A stretch of DNA of 58,464 nt. It comes from Bacillus sp. (in: firmicutes). GTDB taxonomy: Bacteria > Bacillota > Clostridia > Lachnospirales > Lachnospiraceae. Each line of letters starts with the position of its first letter. The first letter of the stretch is position 1. A program made the position numbers and the translations under genes. A model generated the notes under the pieces. That model made no database searches. It had not been told where the DNA came from and saw nothing but the letters and a program-made list of their open reading frames with translations. The stretch covers positions 1 through 58,464 of the forward strand of contig JAMPCN010000006.1 of the NCBI GenBank assembly GCA_023666125.1, written 5' to 3'. Positions 26,074 to 33,779 of the stretch are shown here, piece by piece.

Positions 26074-27027
26074 ATGAAACTGATAATACAGATTCCATGC
26101 TATAACGAAGAGGAGACATTGGAGATTGCTTTAAATGCACTTCCAAAACACATTGATGGTATTGACGAAATAGAATATTTGATTATTAACGATGGCAGTA
26201 TGGACAAAACGGTGGAAGTGGCAAAGAACTGGGGTGTTCATTATGTTGTTAATTTTAAAAGAAATAAAGGACTTGCCCGCGGGTTTATGGCAGGATTGGA
26301 CGAGGCGTTAAAGCAGGGGGGGGATATTATTGTCAATACCGACGCAGACAATCAGTACTGCGGTGACGACATTGCAAAGCTGGTGGCTCCGATTTTGGAG
26401 GAAAAAGCTGATATTGTTATTGGAGCGCGTCCGATTGATTCGATATCCCATTTTTCTTTTTTAAAAAAGAAGCTGCAGCATTTAGGTTCCTGGTTTGTCC
26501 GGGTGGCGTCCGATACGGATATTCCGGATGCCCCAAGTGGTTTTCGCGCTATTTCCCGGGATGCGGCTATGCGTTTGCATGTCATTAACGAATATACATA
26601 TACGTTAGAGACTATTATACAGGCAGGCCAGGAGAAAATTGCGATTACTTCCGTTCCGATACGGACGAATGCGGAACTGCGTCCGTCCAGACTTTTTCAT
26701 AGTATGCGCGCTTATATTAAAAAGTCCGCTTTGACAATTATCAGAGCCTTTATGATGTATAAGCCTCTTAAGTTTTTCGGTATTATTGGCACTATTCCAT
26801 TTACAATGGGAATGCTGCTGGGAATTCGTTATCTGATTTATTTAGCGCATGACCCGCATGCCGGACATGTTCAATCATTAATTTTGGCAGCTATTTTATT
26901 GTTGATAGGCGTACAAACTTATATCGTGGGCTTACATGCCGATGTTATGGCGGCAAACCGCAAAATGATTGAAGAGATTAAATATCATCTCAAAAAAATG
27001 GAGTATGACAATCAGGAGAAAAAGTAA
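26074..27027 (+). CDS. GT2 glycosyltransferase (polyprenyl-phosphate sugar synthase type)
   Basis: A 317-residue family-2 glycosyltransferase. The N-terminus KLIIQIPCYNEEETL binds the nucleotide sugar; the metal-binding motif is NTDADNQY at about residues 92-99. Two C-terminal membrane helices (about residues 230-295) follow, as in GtrB/DPM1-type enzymes that load a sugar onto undecaprenyl phosphate. The ATG at 26074 directly follows the previous stop and has a GAAAGG site; the longer in-frame start would overlap the preceding gene. Likely supplies lipid-linked sugar to the adjacent GT-C-like membrane proteins. Confidence 0.88.
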   Translation: MKLIIQIPCYNEEETLEIALNALPKHIDGIDEIEYLIINDGSMDKTVEVAKNWGVHYVVNFKRNKGLARGFMAGLDEALKQGGDIIVNTDADNQYCGDDIAKLVAPILEEKADIVIGARPIDSISHFSFLKKKLQHLGSWFVRVASDTDIPDAPSGFRAISRDAAMRLHVINEYTYTLETIIQAGQEKIAITSVPIRTNAELRPSRLFHSMRAYIKKSALTIIRAFMMYKPLKFFGIIGTIPFTMGMLLGIRYLIYLAHDPHAGHVQSLILAAILLLIGVQTYIVGLHADVMAANRKMIEEIKYHLKKMEYDNQEKK

Positions 27028-28628
27028 TGTATTCGGAATATGTATTAAAAATGGCGCCTAGAGTATTGACGCAAGTGGACAGGGATAAACATTCTAAGAA
27101 TTACGGTGACTGCGATAGGAATCACTGGCATTTAAAAATTCGGGATTTTTCTTCCGCAATCTTACAGCAGACGGGGCTGGCATTGGCATTACTATATACG
27201 GTGGATTTTCCGGAAAACCGTTTTTATCAAAAAGACGTTGTGCGGGAATGGGCAATAAGTACGGTTTATTATTGGAAGTCTATTCAGTTAAAGGATGGAA
27301 GTTTTAATGAATATTATCCGCACGAGCATGGTTTCCCGCCGACGGCGTTTTCCCTTTATGCAATGTGCGAGGTATATAAACGATTGGACATGCAGGACGA
27401 AAATATCTTGCAGGCATTTGAAAAGTCTGCCGGGTATTTGTCTGCACATGTAGAAAAAAAGGCGTATAATCAGGAACTGGCGTCTATTACCGCGTTGTAT
27501 TCGGCCTATACTGTTTTACAAAAAGATTGGATTTTAGAAGGATTAAATAAAAAACTGGAAAGAATTTTAGCATTACAGTCCAAAGAGGGATGGTTTCCGG
27601 AATATGGCGGAGCGGATATCGGCTGCTTAAGCGTGTCTTTGGATATGCTGGCGGAGTATTACTGGATGAGCCATGATGAGAAGGTTCTGGAGCCATTAAA
27701 CAAAATGACGGCATTTTTGAAATATTTTGTACATCCGGATGTTTCAGTGGGAGGAGAGTATGCTTCTCGAAATACGATTTATTTTTTACCGAATGGGCTT
27801 CAGGTTATGAGCAATCTGGGTAATCAGGATGCAGCGGCGATGCTGCAGTTTTTATATCGTAACTGCGAAAAAGATTTTTATTTCCTTGATGCAGCGGACG
27901 ACCGTTATTTTTCCCATTATCTGCTGCATTCTTTTCTGCGGGCCATTGAAAAAGCCAAACAGGAAGAAAGTAAGACGCGGCTCGATGTGAAACTGCCGTT
28001 TGCTTATGAGCAGGAGCATTATTTTGCGGAGGCGGGATTACTTTCCTGTACCAGAGGCAATATCTATATGATAGTCGGTGCATCAAAAGGCGGTGTGTGC
28101 AGGATTTTTAAAGGCGATAAGGAATGTTTTGCCGATTATGGTTATCGCGTGAAACTGGATGAGGGAAAAGTGGCCGCAACTAATTGGCAGAGTGCGGATT
28201 ATCAAATAGAGTATGAGGCATGCAGAATCAAAATAAGCGGCCATATGAATATGGTAAAACAAAAAACGGCCACGCCGTTTATGCTTTTTGGTCTGCGCGT
28301 CATATCGGCGGTTGTAGGAAATAGAATTATCGGTATGTTAAAAAGACTGATTATTTTAGTGGATAAAAAAACGGATATCCGGTTTGAAAGAATGATATTT
28401 TTACAAAAAGATAAAATTGTGATAGATGATGTTATCTCCAGTCAGGACAAGATTTGTCTGGAATGCGCAGATAGTTTTTCACTGCGGCATGCAGCTTCGG
28501 GAAAGTTTTTCTCATTGTCGGATATCGGCTGTCACAGCAGGAAACAGTACCCGGATATAAACAATATCAGAATACAGAGGGTATTTTATTTTGACAGTGA
28601 ACAGATGGAGGAAAAGGTGATTCCGTAA
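27027..28628 (+). CDS. Alpha/alpha-toroid protein of unknown function
   Basis: A 533-residue protein without signal peptide or membrane segments. Residues ~1-320 are helical repeats with alternating aromatic-rich turns (DCDRNHWHLKIRDF near residue 28, LKDGSFNEYYPHEHGFPPTAF near 90, SKEGWFPEYGGADIGC near 190). These resemble the (alpha/alpha)6 toroids of terpene cyclases, glycan lyases and epimerases. Residues ~330-533 look beta-rich, as in the second domain of heparinase II/III-type lyases. The conserved Asp, His and Tyr residues in the loops suggest an active site. Its start overlaps the GT2 stop by one base (TAATG), so it belongs to the glycan operon. I do not recognise a precise family. 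Confidence 0.6.
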   Translation: MYSEYVLKMAPRVLTQVDRDKHSKNYGDCDRNHWHLKIRDFSSAILQQTGLALALLYTVDFPENRFYQKDVVREWAISTVYYWKSIQLKDGSFNEYYPHEHGFPPTAFSLYAMCEVYKRLDMQDENILQAFEKSAGYLSAHVEKKAYNQELASITALYSAYTVLQKDWILEGLNKKLERILALQSKEGWFPEYGGADIGCLSVSLDMLAEYYWMSHDEKVLEPLNKMTAFLKYFVHPDVSVGGEYASRNTIYFLPNGLQVMSNLGNQDAAAMLQFLYRNCEKDFYFLDAADDRYFSHYLLHSFLRAIEKAKQEESKTRLDVKLPFAYEQEHYFAEAGLLSCTRGNIYMIVGASKGGVCRIFKGDKECFADYGYRVKLDEGKVAATNWQSADYQIEYEACRIKISGHMNMVKQKTATPFMLFGLRVISAVVGNRIIGMLKRLIILVDKKTDIRFERMIFLQKDKIVIDDVISSQDKICLECADSFSLRHAASGKFFSLSDIGCHSRKQYPDINNIRIQRVFYFDSEQMEEKVIP

Positions 28629-28640
28629 CCAAAACCCCAC

Positions 28641-28668
28641 TTGCGCTATTGCATATTTTTGGTATAGT
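28641..28668 (+). promoter_or_regulatory. Sigma-A-like promoter inside the glycan cluster
   Basis: TTGCGC (28641-28646), 16 bases, TATAGT (28663-28668), just behind the toroid gene. Suggests independent transcription of the following membrane protein. Confidence 0.5.
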
Positions 28669-28685
28669 ATATTATCGGAGGATAA

Positions 28686-28700
28686 ATGGAAAATAAATGA
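28686..28700 (+). other. Four-codon minicistron overlapping the next gene start
   Basis: ATG GAA AAT AAA TGA lies five bases after GGAGG and ends in ATGA, whose ATG (28697) starts the membrane protein gene. The SD is ideally placed for the minicistron but about 16 bases from the real start. Confidence 0.35.
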
Positions 28701-30442
28701 TTTTAACATTCATAAACTGGTTTTATATAACGTTGACCGCCGGTATCATGGGGATTGGCGTTTTGACCTTATTAAAAAAGACAACCGGCTATGCGTGTAA
28801 AGAAGCGGATGTATGCCTCTTTACGGGAATTGCTTTTGTGACGGCATATGCCGAGATTTTCAGCCTTTTTTATAAAGTGGCCGGACTGGCGAATGTGTTT
28901 TTGCTTCTCCTTTGCATTTTGACCGCGGTTTTATGCAGAAAACAAATGGCTGATTTGCTAAAAATGCTGTATCAGAAAGCCTTGTGCATAAAAAAGGAAA
29001 AATTATCCAAATCGTCGGTTATCCATGCAGCGCTTGTCGCGGCGGCATTTATGGTGTTTTGGTTTATTGCGTGTCAGAGAGCATATCATGCGGATACTGA
29101 TTTATATCATGCGCAGGCCATTAGATGGCTGGAAGAATACGGTATTGTCAAGGGGCTTGGCAATCTGCATAACCGTTTTGCCTATAATAGTGCATTTATG
29201 CCGTTACAGGCTTTATATAGCTGGGCGTTTTTGATAGACCAGTCTATGCATGTGATGAACGCATACTTATGTATGCTTGTCACAGTGTATGCGCTTATCA
29301 AATTTCCATGTCAAAAAGGAAAGTATAAAGCATCCAACTGTTTTGTGCCGGTAATTATCTTATATGATATGGTAAATATGGGAACGATGGCTTCCCCGGG
29401 AACGGATCACTTTGTTTTATTGTTTTTACTGTATTTATTAGGTAAATGGTGCGATTACGCAGAGGAAAAAGAAACTCCGACGGAAGCATACGGGCTGCTT
29501 TGTATATTGGCATTGTATGCCCTGACCGTAAAATTGTCCGTTGCCATGATTATGATTTTGACGATAAAACCCGCAGTAGAACTGATAAAAGCGAAAAAGG
29601 GCAAAACGATTGGCGTTTTGATTACGGCCGGATTGTTTATTTTACTGCCGTTTTGTATCAGGAATTTTATTATATCGGGTTATTTTGTGTATCCGATGAC
29701 AGTATCGGGATTTTTGGATGTAGACTGGAAGATGCTTCCATATTCAGTGGAATTTGATAAAGAAGAGATTGCGTCTTACGCAAAAGGCGTATATGATGAA
29801 CTACGGTATCATGAAGTATGGAATATGTCCATCCGGGAGTGGTTTCCGGTCTGGTGGCAGACATTAGCGTTATGGCTTAAATTCATGATGGTTTCCCATA
29901 TCGTCTGGCTGCCTGCTTTTGTGGTAATTAATATCATCAAAATTATAAAGAAACGGCCTGCCTATGATATTGTCATCAATATTGCCGTTCTTGCGCAATT
30001 TTTGTACTGGTTGTTATCTGCGCCGCTTGGCAGATATGGAAGCATTGTTTTATTCCTGATTCCCTGTATGGTGGTGATTCATCTGCTGGAGAATAGGCAA
30101 AAGACGGCGGTGATGTGTTATCAGGCGCTTTTGCCTTTTGTTTTAACGGCGCTTATGCTATGTCTGGGCGTGCAGACGGTGCGTTATATGGAGAAATTAC
30201 CTTTGAAAAGGTCATCCTATTATGTATATCGGGAAGGTTACGAAATAGAATGGGAGAACATGACGATATATGGGCCGATTGAAAATAACTATACCGGTTA
30301 TTATGCTTTCCCGGGTACGCCATGCGTTGGCATGCTGCCGTATATAGAGCTTCGCGGCGCATCTGTCGAGGATGGGTTCAGGGTCAAAGAAGAATATAAG
30401 AAGTTAAAACTTACAACAAACGGAACCGTGATGGAGCGGTAA
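28697..30442 (+). CDS. Multi-pass membrane protein resembling the LIC_10190 family
   Basis: A 581-residue protein with about twelve membrane segments. After the fourth comes the outer loop CQRAYHADTDLYHAQAIRW followed by KGLGNLHNRFAYNSAFM, which I recognise as the hallmark of LIC_10190-type membrane proteins; these occur in polysaccharide clusters and are thought to be GT-C-like glycosyltransferases. The Asp and His in DTDLYHAQ would be the catalytic-loop residues by analogy. Starts with ATG 28697, translationally overlapping a minicistron. It ends the surface-glycan region; ileS follows after 47 bases. Confidence 0.7.
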   Translation: MILTFINWFYITLTAGIMGIGVLTLLKKTTGYACKEADVCLFTGIAFVTAYAEIFSLFYKVAGLANVFLLLLCILTAVLCRKQMADLLKMLYQKALCIKKEKLSKSSVIHAALVAAAFMVFWFIACQRAYHADTDLYHAQAIRWLEEYGIVKGLGNLHNRFAYNSAFMPLQALYSWAFLIDQSMHVMNAYLCMLVTVYALIKFPCQKGKYKASNCFVPVIILYDMVNMGTMASPGTDHFVLLFLLYLLGKWCDYAEEKETPTEAYGLLCILALYALTVKLSVAMIMILTIKPAVELIKAKKGKTIGVLITAGLFILLPFCIRNFIISGYFVYPMTVSGFLDVDWKMLPYSVEFDKEEIASYAKGVYDELRYHEVWNMSIREWFPVWWQTLALWLKFMMVSHIVWLPAFVVINIIKIIKKRPAYDIVINIAVLAQFLYWLLSAPLGRYGSIVLFLIPCMVVIHLLENRQKTAVMCYQALLPFVLTALMLCLGVQTVRYMEKLPLKRSSYYVYREGYEIEWENMTIYGPIENNYTGYYAFPGTPCVGMLPYIELRGASVEDGFRVKEEYKKLKLTTNGTVMER

Positions 30443-30489
30443 AAGCAGCAGAATATTGAAAACTTTGTTTGACAGGGAGGAGAATAATC

Positions 30490-33400
30490 ATGTATCAGAA
30501 AGTCGATGCCAGTTTAAATTTTGTAGACAGGGAGAAAGAGGTATGTCAATTCTGGAAAGAAAATAATATTTTTGAAAAAAGCATGGAAAACCGAAAAGAG
30601 GGTGAGACATATACGTTTTATGACGGCCCGCCGACGGCAAACGGAAAGCCGCATATCGGACATGTTTTAACCCGCGTTATCAAAGATATGATTCCGCGTT
30701 ACCGTACGATGAAAGGCTACATGGTTCCAAGAAAAGCGGGATGGGATACGCACGGACTGCCGGTGGAACTGGAAGTCGAAAAGTTATTAGGGTTGGACGG
30801 GAAAGAACAAATTGAAGAATACGGCTTGGATCCTTTTATCAGTAAATGTAAGGAATCCGTCTGGAAATATAAGGGTATGTGGGAGGATTTTTCCGGTACG
30901 GTCGGTTTCTGGGCGGATATGAATGACCCGTACGTAACATATCATGACGATTTTATCGAATCGGAATGGTGGGCGCTGAAACAGATTTGGGATAAAGAAT
31001 TATTATATAAAGGATTTAAGATTGTGCCGTACTGCCCACGCTGCGGAACGCCGCTTTCCTCTCATGAGGTGGCGCAGGGATATAAAGCGGTCAAAGAACG
31101 TTCGGCGGTAGTGCGTTTTAAAGTAGTGGGCGAGGACGCGTATTTCCTGGCATGGACAACAACGCCGTGGACACTGCCTTCTAACGTGGCGCTTTGTGTA
31201 AATCCTGATGAACAATATGTGAAAGTAAAAGCGGCGGACGGCTATACTTATTATATGGCGCAGGCGCTTTTGGATAATGTACTCGGTAAACTGGCGGCTT
31301 CCGGCGATTCCGATAAGACGGACGCGGCGCCATATACTATACTGGAAACTTACAAAGGAACGGATTTAGAGTATAAAGAGTACGAGCCTTTATTTACCTG
31401 CGCAGGCGAAGCGGCGGCAAAGCAGCATAAAAAAGGCCACTATGTGACATGCGATAATTATGTTACAATGACAGACGGTACGGGTATCGTCCATATCGCG
31501 CCTGCATTCGGTGAGGATGACGCGCAGGTAGGACGTAAGTATGATTTGCCGTTTGTACAGTTTGTTGACGGGAAAGGCGAGATGACGCAGGAGACGGCTT
31601 ACGCAGGTCTTTTCGTAAAAAAAGCCGACCCGGAAATTTTAAAGGATTTGGATAAAGAAGGAAAATTGTTCGATGCGCCGAAGTTTGAACATGATTATCC
31701 GTTCTGCTGGCGATGCGATACGCCGCTTATCTACTATGCGCGCGAGTCATGGTTTATCAAAATGACGGCGGTGCGGGACGATTTAGTCCGCAATAACAAG
31801 ACGGTCAACTGGATTCCCGAATCCATCGGTGAAGGACGTTTCGGCAACTGGCTGGAAAATATTCAGGACTGGGGCATTTCCCGTAACCGTTACTGGGGAA
31901 CGCCGCTTAACGTATGGGAATGCGGCGAATGCGGACATATGGAATCTATCGGTTCCCGTGAGGAACTTGCTAACATGAGCGGCAATCCGGACGCGCGGAC
32001 GGTGGAACTTCACAGACCGTACATTGATGAAATTACGATTCCCTGTCCGAAATGCGGTAAAGTGATGAAGAGAGTGCCGGAAGTTATCGACTGCTGGTTT
32101 GATTCGGGAGCCATGCCTTTCGCACAGCATCATTATCCGTTTGAAAATAAGGAACTGTTTGAGCAGCAGTTCCCGGCGCAGTTTATTTCTGAGGCTGTTG
32201 ACCAGACCCGTGGCTGGTTCTATTCCCTGATGGCGGAGTCTACGCTTTTATTTAATAAAGTGCCGTTTGAAAACGTCATTGTATTAGGGCATGTACAGGA
32301 TGAAAACGGGCAGAAGATGTCGAAATCCAAGGGCAATGCCGTAGACCCGTTTGAGGCGTTGGAGACATACGGGGCGGACGCCATCCGCTGGTATTTCTAT
32401 ATCAATTCCGCACCGTGGCTGCCCAACCGTTTCCACGGTAAGGCGGTACAGGAAGGACAGCGTAAATTCCTCGGCACACTTTGGAATACGTATGCGTTTT
32501 TTGTACTTTATGCGAATATTGATAATTTTGACGCTACCAAATATACATTGGATTATGATAAACTTCCCATTATGGATAAATGGCTGTTATCCAAATTGAA
32601 TACGGCGATTAAAGAAGTCGATAACAATTTAAATGAATATAAGATTCCGGAGGCGGCGAGAGTCCTCGATAACTTTGTGGACGAGATGAGCAACTGGTAT
32701 GTCAGAAGAAGCCGTGAGCGTTTCTGGGCAAAAGGCATGGAGCAGGATAAAATCAATGCGTATATGACGCTGTATACCGCGTTGGTAACAATTAGCAAGT
32801 GCGCCGCGCCCATGATTCCTTTCATGACGGAGGAAATCTATCTGAATCTGGTAAAAAGTGTTGATACAGACGCGCCGGAGAGCATCCATCTGTGCGATTT
32901 TCCTGTCGCGGATGAAAAGATGATTGATGCGAAACTAGAAGAGGATATGGAAGAGGTTTTGAAAATCGTCGTAATGGGCCGTGCGGCTCGTAACGCAGCG
33001 AATATCAAAAACCGTCAGCCTATCGGCATGATGTTTGTCAAAGCGGAGAATGCGCTGGGCGAATTTTATCAGGAAATTGTAAAAGACGAGTTAAACGTAA
33101 AAGAAATTCAGTTTACGGATGATGTCAGGGCGTTTACCAGCTACAGCTTCAAACCGCAGCTTCGGACCGTCGGACCTAAATACGGCAAGCAGCTTGGCGG
33201 CATCCAAAAAGTGCTGGCTTCCTTGGACGGCAATCAGGCAATGGATGAACTGAATGCAAACGGCGCGCTTACCTTTGATATCGACGGCGTGGAAGTGGTT
33301 CTGGAAAAAGATGATTTATTGATTGAAATGGCGCAGAAAGACGGTTATATTTCCGAGGCAGACAATGTTATGACCGTTGTGCTTGACACCAATTTATCCG

Positions 33401-33663
33401 AGGCATTGATTGAAGAGGGCTTTGTATACGAAATCATCAGCAAGATTCAGACGATGCGTAAGGATGCCGATTTTGAGGTGATGGATAACATTACAGTATC
33501 TATCTGCAACAACGAAAAGATTATGGGCATCGTACGGAAGAATGAAGAAATGATTGCCACAAAAGTGCTGGCTAAGAGGATTGTGGAGGGAAAATCCCTG
33601 CCGGTATCGAAAGAATGGAATATCAACGGTGAAAAGGCAGTCATCAGCATAGAGAAAGTATAA
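30490..33663 (+). CDS. ileS: Isoleucyl-tRNA synthetase (type 2-like)
   Basis: Charges tRNA-Ile; class I synthetase of 1057 residues. HIGH is in ANGKPHIGHVLTR near residue 57 and KMSKS in GQKMSKSKGNAVDP near 600. The editing domain lies between, and CPRCG-type Cys pairs suggest zinc sites. The N-terminal region reads FYDGPPTANG and GWDTHGLPVELEVEKLLG, which resembles the eukaryote-like type 2 IleRS more than the classical bacterial form. The start is ATG 30490 behind GGGAGGAG; an upstream in-frame start is not supported. There is no room for a T-box leader in the 47-base gap. Confidence 0.95.
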   Translation: MYQKVDASLNFVDREKEVCQFWKENNIFEKSMENRKEGETYTFYDGPPTANGKPHIGHVLTRVIKDMIPRYRTMKGYMVPRKAGWDTHGLPVELEVEKLLGLDGKEQIEEYGLDPFISKCKESVWKYKGMWEDFSGTVGFWADMNDPYVTYHDDFIESEWWALKQIWDKELLYKGFKIVPYCPRCGTPLSSHEVAQGYKAVKERSAVVRFKVVGEDAYFLAWTTTPWTLPSNVALCVNPDEQYVKVKAADGYTYYMAQALLDNVLGKLAASGDSDKTDAAPYTILETYKGTDLEYKEYEPLFTCAGEAAAKQHKKGHYVTCDNYVTMTDGTGIVHIAPAFGEDDAQVGRKYDLPFVQFVDGKGEMTQETAYAGLFVKKADPEILKDLDKEGKLFDAPKFEHDYPFCWRCDTPLIYYARESWFIKMTAVRDDLVRNNKTVNWIPESIGEGRFGNWLENIQDWGISRNRYWGTPLNVWECGECGHMESIGSREELANMSGNPDARTVELHRPYIDEITIPCPKCGKVMKRVPEVIDCWFDSGAMPFAQHHYPFENKELFEQQFPAQFISEAVDQTRGWFYSLMAESTLLFNKVPFENVIVLGHVQDENGQKMSKSKGNAVDPFEALETYGADAIRWYFYINSAPWLPNRFHGKAVQEGQRKFLGTLWNTYAFFVLYANIDNFDATKYTLDYDKLPIMDKWLLSKLNTAIKEVDNNLNEYKIPEAARVLDNFVDEMSNWYVRRSRERFWAKGMEQDKINAYMTLYTALVTISKCAAPMIPFMTEEIYLNLVKSVDTDAPESIHLCDFPVADEKMIDAKLEEDMEEVLKIVVMGRAARNAANIKNRQPIGMMFVKAENALGEFYQEIVKDELNVKEIQFTDDVRAFTSYSFKPQLRTVGPKYGKQLGGIQKVLASLDGNQAMDELNANGALTFDIDGVEVVLEKDDLLIEMAQKDGYISEADNVMTVVLDTNLSEALIEEGFVYEIISKIQTMRKDADFEVMDNITVSICNNEKIMGIVRKNEEMIATKVLAKRIVEGKSLPVSKEWNINGEKAVISIEKV

Positions 33664-33698
33664 CGGATGTGAATATGATAATTTAGTCATATTGATGG

Positions 33699-33738
33699 TA
33701 GTCAAAAAAGAAAATACAGGATATAATAAGACCTGTAT
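33699..33738 (+). promoter_or_regulatory. glgP promoter with a dyad bracketing the -10
   Basis: TAGTCA (33699-33704), 17 bases and TATAAT (33722-33727). ATACAGG (33714-33720) and CCTGTAT (33732-33738) form a perfect 7-bp dyad on both sides of the -10, a typical operator position. A T run after the dyad means it could also act as a weak terminator for ileS. A second dyad, AATATGA/TCATATT, lies at 33672-33693. Confidence 0.45.
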
Positions 33739-33779
33739 AGATATTTTTTAGAGCAAAAGACAGACAAGGAGGAAGTCAG

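Noticed and set aside
28629-28696. Terminator after the toroid gene
   Set aside because: No stable stem with a T run; the sequence is better explained as a promoter.
24324-30442. A known capsule or dlt operon
   Set aside because: No priming transferase, Wzx/Wzy, chain-length regulator, dltA or dltC was found among the genes.
30443-30489. T-box leader before ileS
   Set aside because: The gap is only 47 bases and contains no T-box consensus.
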